A DNA stretch of 14,497 nt from contig JADGJG010000666.1 of NCBI GenBank assembly GCA_027596195.1, positions 1 through 14,497 on the forward strand, in the 5' to 3' direction. Source of the DNA: Podochytrium sp. JEL0797. Taxonomy: Eukaryota > Chytridiomycota > Chytridiomycetes > Chytridiales > Chytriomycetaceae. Shown here in pieces: positions 1 to 8,462 of the stretch (within the stretch, counting starts at the first letter, position 1; every line of letters starts with the position of its first letter). The translations under genes and the position numbers were made by a program. Under the pieces are notes generated by a model that had not been told where the DNA came from, ran no database searches, and worked only from the letters and a program-made list of their open reading frames with translations.

Positions 1-2
1 TT

Positions 3-945
3 CACCAGTCCCCTTATTCGCGTCCTGGCATATACGATTCCGGCTACCTCATACCCCTCGTTTTCCCGGGAATTCTGTCTTCCCCACTTATTACCCACAT
101 GTTTGGTAAGACCAAACCGGCCTCCAACTCATCCCAATCTCTGTCCGTCACGATCAAGACCCTCCGCGCCGTTCTCCTGGCCGGCCTCGACGTAATCACC
201 CCCGGTATTCCCTCTGCCCACGACGACAAGACGCCATTCCACTATTTCTCTTCGTACGCGGACCAGAACAAGACTCGCGATGCTGAATTTGGACTGGCCA
301 CGGTCTGGAATTACGGCGTTGATGTTGTCAATGTTGGTTCGTCTGCGAACGCGGTTGCGGCGGGTGCCGATTCGGTTGCGAATGCTTCTGGTCAAGTCGC
401 GGTTACGTTTTCCGATGGACGCGTCGAGTATGGAGATATGGTGGTTGATTTGAGGGAGGATTCGATTGGGGCGTTCGGCGCTGTGGATCGTGATCTTTTG
501 TGGATCTCTGGTACGTGTTTCTTGGGTTCCGAATTCGCGCGTTCGATCATTTTTTAAGAATAAGCTCTTAGGTCTTTACCCACTTGCCGAAACCGAAAAT
601 AACGCCACGCTCATCCCCCGCTGCCTCACCTCCAACGCCGCCATCATCCGCTCCAACGCGCAAGCCACAATGTACACCTCCCCAAAACACATCATCGCAC
701 CCCCTCCACCCAACCCATCCCTCCCCGGAGTGTACACTCCACCCTCCCGTGCCCCAAGCCGCCGCGTTTCCTACGCACTCGCGGCCCCTTCCTCCCGCCA
801 CGCCTCCACCCCGAACCCCCCCCCCCCCCCCCCCAAGCCCCCCCCCCCCCCCCCCCCCCCCACCCCCCCCCCCCGCGCCCCCCCCCCCCCCCCCGCCCGG
901 CCGCCGCGCGCCCCGCCCGCCCCGCCCCGCGGCCCGGCCCGATAA
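3..945 (+). CDS. Unrecognised protein, 5'-partial, two exons, suspect 3' end
   Basis: The reading frame is open from the left edge, so the gene may start outside the window; the first in-frame ATG is at 99. Exon 1 ends at 510, a 61-nt GT-AG intron covers 511-571, and exon 2 restarts at 572 completing a Gly codon (LLWISG then LYPLAETENN). The frame then runs to a TAA at 943-945. I do not recognise the family. The stretch VAVTFSDGRVEYGDMVV resembles a strand segment of FAD-dependent monooxygenases, but the expected following GADG motif is absent, so I do not rely on it. Several N-glycosylation sequons (NKT, NAS, NNA) are present. The C terminus becomes Pro-rich and from about 811 is coded by a nearly pure C tract that is probably artefactual, so the true end of the protein is unknown. 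The frame and intron look real; function is open. Confidence 0.45.
811..942. repeat. Poly-C / extreme GC tract, probable sequencing or assembly artefact
   Basis: This stretch holds runs of about 19 and 24 consecutive C with single-base interruptions, then a C/G-only segment of CCGCC and GCGCG patches, and returns abruptly to ordinary AT-containing sequence at 942. No other internal region is like it; only the window's right end (poly-G, then GC-only) matches it in reverse orientation. Long G runs are typical of dark-cycle calls in two-colour sequencing chemistry, so a false join or collapsed low-quality read ends is the simplest explanation. A real GC-rich simple repeat remains possible. Confidence 0.85.
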
Positions 946-1136
946 AATTTCTGATTCTATAGTAACACACGTTATGAAATAAAGGCATCTGAACCCGATA
1001 TTCCTTCTTTTCAATAACAAATCAGGGTCGGACGGAGAGTTATTATTCGAGGGGGGCTTTTGCGATAAACAAGCGGCCAAGCCTTGGCATTCTTAACCCG
1101 AGGAAGCCCCGCAACTACAAAAAAAAAGGTCCAACC
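946..1136 (+). promoter_or_regulatory. Upstream region of LysM gene 1
   Basis: This 191-bp stretch separates the end of the first gene from the start of LysM gene 1. It holds an AATAAA at 978-983 that could be a polyadenylation signal. It also holds a perfect 6-1-6 inverted repeat, GCCAAG-C-CTTGGC, at 1076-1088, about 50 bp before the ATG, and a short A run just before the start. Half of the inverted repeat (GCCAAGCC) also occurs about 70 bp before the start of LysM gene 2. Regulatory use is inferred, not shown. Confidence 0.25.
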
Positions 1137-3437
1137 ATGCTCAACCGCTCGTTCCTTGTTTGGATACCCGTCTTGCTCAGTCTCCGAGCGAGACCCGTGT
1201 CGGCCGCGTTCCTGCCCAATTCGAAAGGAAATCTGTCCCCGAATGCTCAGGGAGCTTCGTTGGCGGCTGTGTTGGCTTGTTCGCAGACTTATCTTGTGGA
1301 AAAACCGGGTGGTATGACGTGTGAGGGTGTTGAAGCTGCATCTGGAACGGTATGTATACTTCGTGAGGGGGTTTCTCAGACTGATCTTGTATACCAAAAA
1401 ACACAGACCATCTCATCGCTTGAAAGTTACAACAGCAATTTGAATTGCACCCAAACTATCCCCTACCTCACCTACCTCTGCATCTCGCCCCCGGCCATCT
1501 CCAAAAACACCAGCTTCGAGTGTTCTCTCGCGTATTCAACCTCTTTGGAGCATCCCGAGACGTGCGACGCTTTCAAATCGGCTTACAATCTCGATGACGC
1601 GACTTTCGGACTCCTCAATCCTTCTGTACAGTGTGACGCGTTGACTCATGGAGAAACGATTTGTTTGGAGGGAAGCATGGAGGGGAATTCGGATAAGTTG
1701 ATTGGAGGCGCGCCGACTGATACTGCTGTGGGAGTGGACGTGACTCACGTGCAGGGGTGTACGGCGTTTGCGGAGGTGACGACTCCGGACGAGTGTTTGG
1801 AGATTATTTCGACGGCGAGGATTTCGCTTACGATGTTGGTGGATTGGAATGCGGGGTTGGATTGTTGGGGGTTGGAGATGAATAGTACAGTTTGTGTTGG
1901 GGTGCCTGCTGGGGTGAGTGGGGGTTCTGTATCGACGGGGACGGTTGGTACCGTGACGGCGACGGGGAGTGGTACTGTTACGTCGCATTCTGGTGCGGCA
2001 AGTGCTTCTGTTACCGCGGATGCGTCTTCTTCGGTTGAGGTTTTGACTTCAACAAGTGTCGCGTCAACTTCATCTCCTGTTGCGGAATCCCCATCCCCTG
2101 CCTTCCCTTCTCCGGTTTCACTCCCCGTCTCTCCTATCCCACCTACACCGGTTCCTACCACGCAGCAAGAACCGGAACCACCCGTGATCCAATTCATCCA
2201 ACAAGCACCTTCCACCACCACTACCACGCACCAAGAACCAGAACCACCCGTGATCCAGTTTATTCAACAAACACCTTCTACTACTACACCACCACCACCC
2301 CCGCCGTCTCCAGTGGCTCCATCCCCGCCGACGACTGCTGTTCATCAAGATTTGCCATCTCCCGCGCCGTTGGACGAGGGTGTCACTGAGCATATCAAAA
2401 CGAAGGAGTGGAATGAGCCTGCGCCTGTACGTACCACTACTACTACGATGCATGTCAAAGCGGCTGCTCCCACCAAGCATGCTGAGAAACCGGAACCCAA
2501 GCAAGTTGAGAAACCCAAAACCACCGAGCGTGTTGAGAAGCCGGAACCGACGGAAGCTGCCACCAAGCATGTTGACGTGCCTTCATCCAAACCTGAGCCC
2601 AAGAAGGAAGATGCTCCTGCCAAGCCGGTCGAGAAGTCGGAGGAGCCCAAGAAGGAATCTCCCACCAAGCCAGTCGAGGAGCCCAAACCCAAGAAGGAAG
2701 ATGCTCCTGCCAAGCCAGTTGAGAAGCCGGAGCCCAAGAAGGAAACACCTGCCAAACCAGTTGAGAATCCGGAACCCAAGAAGGAAGCTGCTCCTGCCAA
2801 GCCAGTTATGAAGCCGGAACCCAAGAAGGAATCTCCCCCCAAGGAACCGTCTCCTACATCCAAACCCGAGCCCAAGAAGGAAGTTGCTCCCACCAAGCCA
2901 GTTGAGAAGCCGGAGCCCAAGAAAGAAACACCTGCCAAGCCAGTTGAGAAGCCCGAACCCAAGAAGGAATCACCACCCGCCAAACCCGCCGCCGAAAAGC
3001 AAGGCCCTTCTCCAACGAAGCCGGACGAAGTCTCCGACTCCAAAGGACACCCCGAAATCCCCTTCAACGCCGGCAACACACCCGGAGTCGGTGCGGAATA
3101 CGTTGTCAGTTGGAACTGGTTCGTGGGTCCCACTGCCGACTGCGACGCGTCTATCACAGCCGAAGAGTTCAATACGGGCTTCTACGCGGGTGCGCAAGAG
3201 ATTCCGGCTTATTGCGGGAAATCGGCCACGTTTACATACAAGGGCAACAGTGTGACGGTCAAGTACGCGTGGATGACGACGGGGGGAACTTTGTATCATG
3301 AATTGAGTCCGGCTGCGTTTGCGCAGTTGATTGGGTCGGATGCGAAGGTGGAGGATGGGATGACGGTGCAACAGTATCAGGCGGCCATTAATGACCCGGG
3401 GAGAGTTAGAGCCACGTGTAGTGGTGGACATTGTTGA
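1137..3437 (+). CDS. Secreted three-LysM protein with Pro/Lys-rich linker and barwin/RlpA-like C-terminal domain (paralogue 1)
   Basis: Exons are 1137-1349 and 1407-3437, giving 747 aa. The 57-nt intron (1350-1406, GTATGT...CACAG) is phase 0, a multiple of three and stop-free, so an unspliced reading is 766 aa; the paralogue has its intron at the same codon, which supports splicing. Residues 1-23 form a signal peptide. Three LysM-like modules follow (about 48-98, 105-160 and 185-236), each with the Cys pattern and a consensus like the third one's DECLEII...LVDWNAGLDCWGL...VCVG. Fungal LysM modules bind chitin or related GlcNAc polymers. Residues about 240-617 are a Ser/Thr/Pro linker containing a duplicated PVIQFIQQ block and nine PEPKKE-type repeats. 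Residues 618-747 resemble a double-psi beta-barrel (barwin/expansin/RlpA-like): DCDASIT, AYCGK, NSVTVKYAW, LSPAAFAQLIG. The Asp usually found in the VVD segment of catalytic members is not visible, which suggests a non-catalytic wall-binding role. No membrane segment or GPI signal follows the terminal CSGGHC. The architecture call is strong; the ligand is inferred. Confidence 0.88.
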   Translation: MLNRSFLVWIPVLLSLRARPVSAAFLPNSKGNLSPNAQGASLAAVLACSQTYLVEKPGGMTCEGVEAASGTVCILREGVSQTDLVYQKTQTISSLESYNSNLNCTQTIPYLTYLCISPPAISKNTSFECSLAYSTSLEHPETCDAFKSAYNLDDATFGLLNPSVQCDALTHGETICLEGSMEGNSDKLIGGAPTDTAVGVDVTHVQGCTAFAEVTTPDECLEIISTARISLTMLVDWNAGLDCWGLEMNSTVCVGVPAGVSGGSVSTGTVGTVTATGSGTVTSHSGAASASVTADASSSVEVLTSTSVASTSSPVAESPSPAFPSPVSLPVSPIPPTPVPTTQQEPEPPVIQFIQQAPSTTTTTHQEPEPPVIQFIQQTPSTTTPPPPPPSPVAPSPPTTAVHQDLPSPAPLDEGVTEHIKTKEWNEPAPVRTTTTTMHVKAAAPTKHAEKPEPKQVEKPKTTERVEKPEPTEAATKHVDVPSSKPEPKKEDAPAKPVEKSEEPKKESPTKPVEEPKPKKEDAPAKPVEKPEPKKETPAKPVENPEPKKEAAPAKPVMKPEPKKESPPKEPSPTSKPEPKKEVAPTKPVEKPEPKKETPAKPVEKPEPKKESPPAKPAAEKQGPSPTKPDEVSDSKGHPEIPFNAGNTPGVGAEYVVSWNWFVGPTADCDASITAEEFNTGFYAGAQEIPAYCGKSATFTYKGNSVTVKYAWMTTGGTLYHELSPAAFAQLIGSDAKVEDGMTVQQYQAAINDPGRVRATCSGGHC
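2163..2288 (+). repeat. In-frame tandem duplication of a 22-codon linker block (EPEPPVIQFIQQ)
   Basis: Two adjacent copies (2163-2228 and 2229 to about 2288) encode QEPEPPVIQFIQQ followed by APSTTTTT and TPSTTT. They differ mainly at third codon positions, so the duplication is not brand new. The VIQFIQQAP core recurs once in the otherwise unrelated linker of the paralogue at 5404-5427. Confidence 0.85.
2589..2990 (+). repeat. PEPKKE-type charged repeats in the linker of LysM gene 1
   Basis: Nine imperfect units can be read, each made of P-E-P-K-K-E followed by a variable 2-4 residue piece and usually P-A-K-P-V-E-K. The DNA is dominated by CCCAAGAAGGAA and GCCAAGCCAGTTGAG words. Copy number could vary between strains and short reads may misassemble it. 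Such a Lys/Glu/Pro segment should be extended and unfolded. Confidence 0.85.
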
Positions 3438-3456
3438 TAATATCGCAATATATATA

Positions 3457-3462
3457 AATAAA
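3457..3462 (+). terminator. Candidate polyadenylation signal of LysM gene 1
   Basis: AATAAA lies 20 bp after the stop codon in an AT-rich stretch. Position and context suit a fungal 3'-end signal; only the word match supports it. Confidence 0.35.
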
Positions 3463-3559
3463 AAAGAAAGGGGTTTGAATTTCTATTTATTCTGTGACAT
3501 TTGGAGACGCCTTTCCCCCTCTTCATCGCGCTATTTATGTAAATGGACAATAAGGAGGG

Positions 3560-4205
3560 TCATGATAACATCGCTTTTCTTTGGTGCGGTGTCGTATCTG
3601 ACACTTCGATTGAGTTGCAGGGCGGATCGGGTGCTGGCAAGACCCCCCCCCCCCTTGAAATGGTGATTTTCTTTTCCAGACCAATTCTCGAAGGAAAAAA
3701 CTTCTGTATATTGTCAATATGGAAAGAAAATACCTGGTTCTTCGGTCTAAAGAAGCGGCGGGAAGAATACGTGGAGGAAATCGTCGACCAGCCAAAGCAG
3801 GAGAAGGTGCGAGCCGACAAGGTCGGAAAAGGCTGGCCTGGCTCGCTTGGACCAAAATATCGAGTTCGAGCCCGGTCCAAAAGCCTACTACGCGGTGGGA
3901 TAAAAAAAGAAGAAGATAAGGGCGGGGGGGAGGGGGGCGCTGGGAATCAGATCAAACGTCGTCGGAATTGGTATCTAGCGCGTATGGCTGGTCAGCCAGT
4001 TGTTATATGTTTTTGGCGCAATATTTCGATCAGGATGAATAAGAGGGAGCTGGTTGCACACCGAAACTGGTTGCAAATTATCATGAAATGATTTACTTGA
4101 TTATGGAATTATCGGAAATGAAAAGAAGTACTTTCTCAACGGAATGGTTGCGCATGTGCAACAACACGACAACTTGCTGCCGTTTGTCACTGTCCGCGAG
4201 ACTCT
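3560..4205 (+). pseudogene. Two disjoint fragments of an ABCG transporter gene
   Basis: Fragment A (about 3560-3645) matches the downstream ABCG gene around 12902-12993: the end of exon 1, much of intron 1 including an identical stretch GTCGTATCTGACACTTCGAT, then the Walker A codons (here GGSGAGKT). The GT donor is lost (ATGATAAC against ATGGTAAC). Fragment B (4123-4205) matches 13072-13154 at 80 of 83 positions and still reads as KKYF.NGMVA.VQQHDNLLPFVTVRETL. The roughly 77 bases that should lie between them are replaced by about 475 bp of unrelated DNA, and nothing of the rest of the gene (signature, Walker B, membrane domain) is seen. Because intron sequence is kept, the copy arose at DNA level and not from mRNA. 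Nothing suggests it makes a working protein. Confidence 0.85.
3655..4122. other. Unexplained DNA between the two ABCG fragments
   Basis: These 468 bp have no similarity that I can see to the ABCG gene or to either neighbour. They begin right after a run of 12 C (3643-3654) and include a purine-rich part with G runs near 3921-3938. An open frame passes through from 3543 to 4091 but its protein is basic, of low information and resembles nothing known. No terminal inverted repeats or target-site duplication were found. It may be an insertion, a deletion/fill-in scar, or misassembled. Confidence 0.4.
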
Positions 4206-4481
4206 CTATTTTGATAGGTTTCGCCCTCTTCCCCTTTTTTTGAATCAAAGAGAGGGTTTCTTGTTCAACGGCACCATTATTACCCCGTCATCATCTTAAC
4301 ACCATTGGTTGCAGTTAGTTGTTTGATAATGGATGCAAACAAGGTGGATGACAAATGTCAGACGAAGTTGAAAATTTCATATTCTGCAAATTGGTGGCTG
4401 AAAAGCCAAGCCCCAAGCGGAATTTGGTGGCTGACGATAAGAAGAAAAACACATCGAAACCCCCCTTGCCATCCATCCATC
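4206..4481 (+). promoter_or_regulatory. Upstream region of LysM gene 2
   Basis: No gene is visible in these 276 bp. Two copies of TTGGTGGCTGA (4391-4401 and 4424-4434) are spaced 33 nt apart, and GCCAAGCC (4405-4412) is shared with the promoter region of LysM gene 1. A short T run occurs near 4234-4240. These are candidate control elements only. Confidence 0.25.
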
Positions 4482-6087
4482 ATGCATCCGACACGTCCCA
4501 CTCTTCTGAATACGATTGCCCTCCTTTTTTTACGGTTAGAAGGCTGCAATGCTTACCGGATTGAGGGAGCATATGGGAATCTGTCCCCGAATGCCCGTGG
4601 GGCATCTCTCTCTGCAGTCTTGGCTTGCTCGCAGACATTTCCAGTAACTGATCCCAATGGAATGACTTGTGCCGCAATTCAAGCCGCAACGGGAGTGGTG
4701 AGTTTCATTCATGCTTGATCCATGAAAAAACAACACGTGCTGATAACAAAATGGTTAGACTATCAAAGAGCTCCAGAGCTTCAATAGCGAATTGGATTGC
4801 TCCAAGCTGGTCCCTCCTAATACTTTCTTGTGTGTTGTGACTCCTGCCTCTGCCATCAGCAATATTCAATGTTTGCTGTCGTACACGGCCATGGCCCAAG
4901 ACTCCTGCTCAGCCATTGAATCCGCATTTGACTTGGATGACACAACCTTTGGCCTTCTCAACCCTTCAGTTCAGTGCACAACTCTTGCTTCGGGTGACAA
5001 CGTCTGCTTGGAAGCTGCCGTCAATGGAAACTCTCAAACGACATTGGGTGGACCCCTGGATTCTAGCACACCTGTAGCCGTGTCCCATGCTGCCAACTGC
5101 AACTCGTTCCAAACTGTTACATCGCCCACGGCGTGTTTGGATATTGCGACTGCGGCTTCCATCTCCATCACATCGCTTGTGGATTGGAACGGTGGTTTGA
5201 ATTGCTGGGGTTTGAAGCAAAATGACACTTTGTGTGTCGGTGTGGGTTCTGTTGCTTCTACTACTTTGGGCACTACTCTCCTTTCATCAACTACCACCGG
5301 TGCTTCTTTGGTGCCTTCACCGATTGCGCCCTCTCCTTCTCCAATTGCCGCTTTTCCTCCTCCTGCTCTGCCTGCTCCAATCGCCACCACTTCAGCAGCC
5401 TCAGTCATTCAGTTCATCCAACAAGCACCTACAAGCTCTGCCGCCCCTCCACCTCCGCCTGCTCCTCCAGCAGCCCCAGCCACCACCGCCCCCGCGGCAC
5501 CGATTGTGCAGGTCCAACAAGCACCAGCAACGACTGCAGCGCCTCCACTACCACCTGCAACAACTGCCGCACCCCCGCCACCACCACCGGCAACATCTGC
5601 CGCACCTCCTCCTCCACCACCGGCGCCTGCTGCTCCCTCCCCTCCTCCTGTCGTTGTGGCTGCACCCGTCGCTACTGTTGCCGCTGGCGCAGGAGGTCAC
5701 CCCGAGATTCCATTCAACTCGGGCGGCAGTCCTGGCAGCGGTGCTTCCTACGTCGTGAGTTGGAATTGGTTCGTGGGTCCCACCACGGACTGCGACGCAT
5801 CCATCACGGCTGAGGAGTTCAACACGGGCTTCTACGCAGGTGCGCAAGAGATTCCGGCCTACTGCGGCCAAACGGCTACCTTCTCGTACAACGGAAACAG
5901 TGTGACTGTAAAGTACGCGTGGATGACGACGGGGGGAACTTTGTATCATGAGTTGAGTCCGGCTGCGTTTGCGCAGTTGATTGGGTCTGGGGCGAAGGTT
6001 CAGCCTGGGATGACACCGCAGCAGTATCAGGTGGCTATTAATGATCCTGGGAGGGTGACGGCGACGTGTAGTGGTTCGCATTGTTGA
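4482..6087 (+). CDS. Secreted three-LysM protein with Pro/Ala-rich linker and barwin/RlpA-like C-terminal domain (paralogue 2)
   Basis: Exons are 4482-4697 and 4759-6087, giving 514 aa. The 61-nt intron (4698-4758, GTGAGT...GTTAG) is phase 0 and contains stops. The ATG at 4482 is chosen because it opens a signal peptide (residues 1 to about 24, ending EGCNA) and aligns with paralogue 1; an upstream in-frame ATG at 4305 would add a non-secretory leader. Three LysM-like modules lie at about 50-100, 105-157 and 180-232, roughly half identical to paralogue 1 (for example LVDWNGGLNCWGL and DDTTFGLLNPSVQC). The linker (about 232-384) is Pro/Ala-rich and neutral, lacks the Lys/Glu repeats, and keeps one VIQFIQQAP block. 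Residues 385-514 form the same barrel-like domain as paralogue 1, about 87% identical and ending CSGSHC. The likely role is chitin or wall-glycan binding outside the cell, as wall protein, adhesin or effector. Confidence 0.88.
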
Positions 6088-6462
6088 GATGATGATTATC
6101 TCATGTTTCTTTTCTGCTTCAGTCATTTTTTCCCGCTTCAGTCTTATGTTAATAAAAAAAACGCATTCTTTAGAATCAGCGAACGATTCAATCATTTCTA
6201 TTTTTTTTTGAGAATGGACTCTTGCGCTGGAATTGTGCGCGTGTTTTGCTCTCAACCCGAGTGCACGGAGGGAGACGCACGTGGGGTGGATCCCTGTCAA
6301 TCTCGGGATATTCCGGAAGAATTCTGCTCGCGAAAATGGATTTTTCTCCGGGGTGGCGTGGTCGGTCCGTGCGCGGAAAATCAAAACTCGCGTCGAAAGC
6401 GCCACATTCGCTCCAGAAAACATCCTCCAAAACTCCCCCGCCTTCCTTCTCCTACCACAATC
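6088..6462. other. Intergenic region between LysM gene 2 and the small gene
   Basis: An AATAAA at 6151-6156 is a plausible polyadenylation signal for LysM gene 2, and a T run (about 6202-6210) follows. From about 6220 the sequence becomes GC-richer and leads into the CACAATCATG context of the next start. Frames open through this stretch but their translations look non-coding. I see no RNA gene. Confidence 0.4.
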
Positions 6463-6693
6463 ATGAGATCCAGCTTCTTTGCCCGCTCGCTCGCCGTGTT
6501 CCACCCAACCCAGCAAGTCTTCCAGGCACAACGCCACACGGCCGCCAAGGGTGCCACCGCTGCAGCCTCCCAACAGGCGGGATCGCAGTCCTCGTCCACG
6601 AGCACGGCGTCGAATGCGTCCGAGTCGTCCAAGCAAATCCCTGCCCAGGAGCCGCCGAAGTTCGTCCTCGACAAGGAATTGGTGCACCTCTGA
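6463..6693 (+). CDS. Small (76 aa) predicted mitochondrial protein, unknown function
   Basis: A single exon encodes 76 aa starting MRSSFFARSLAVFHPTQQ. The first 25 or so residues contain Arg, Ser and hydrophobic residues but no Asp or Glu, as in a mitochondrial presequence. The middle (about 27-58) is a low-complexity Ala/Ser/Thr/Gln stretch, and the end, PPKFVLDKELVHL, is the only part that looks constrained. The start at 6463 has a good context (CACAATCATG); the frame continues upstream to 6103 but that part reads as untranslated sequence. A candidate AATAAA follows at 6793. I do not recognise the family; mitochondrial import is inferred from composition only. Confidence 0.6.
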   Translation: MRSSFFARSLAVFHPTQQVFQAQRHTAAKGATAAASQQAGSQSSSTSTASNASESSKQIPAQEPPKFVLDKELVHL

Positions 6694-6792
6694 GAATCAT
6701 TACTGGGATCACCCCCCAGCCCCCCGTGGTTTCGGAGCCCTCTTATCTTCTGTTATTTGTTGTTCTTTCTTTGGTTGAACCCAACCCGCTGT

Positions 6793-6798
6793 AATAAA
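6793..6798 (+). terminator. Candidate polyadenylation signal of the small mitochondrial-type gene
   Basis: AATAAA about 100 bp after the stop codon and about 135 bp before the next gene's start. The word match and position are the only support. Confidence 0.3.
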
Positions 6799-6933
6799 AT
6801 CCTGTTGCTTGGCTACTGTATTTTTTTGAAGTGGCCCTGCCTTCCACGGATATTTCCTGAAGCTCCGCTTTCGTCTGTGTGTGTATTATCGAACCGTACA
6901 ACGTGTGCAAACACCAAAAAACACGCAACAAAA

Positions 6934-8348
<1,415 letters not shown>

Positions 8349-8462
8349 AGGGGAAAATCACGCAAACGAGACTACAAGAACAGCCAATACAGCGTTCTTA
8401 TTGATATCAAACAAACAAGCGATAAATACAGATTCATCTTGCTTCTCTCATTTTTCCAATCA

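Noticed and set aside
568..1080. Gly-rich minus-strand frame
   Set aside because: It is the complement of the poly-C tract; the polyglycine comes from the artefact-like run and has no other coding features.
2345..3172. Minus-strand frame of 275 codons with SFLGSGFSTGLAG repeats
   Set aside because: It is the antisense shadow of the PEPKKE repeat array; periodic coding DNA often stays open on the other strand.
3861..3877. GAGTTCGAGCC, similar to a tRNA B box
   Set aside because: The arms needed for a T stem do not pair and no A box or acceptor stem is found upstream, so not a tRNA or an obvious SINE.
3543..4091. 182-codon plus-strand frame across the ABCG remnant
   Set aside because: It reads through fragment A in the wrong context and then through unrelated basic sequence; no homology or plausible start context.
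5548..6687. Minus-strand frame of 379 codons
   Set aside because: Arg-rich, low-information translation that runs across the end of LysM gene 2, an intergenic region and the small gene; no recognisable domain.
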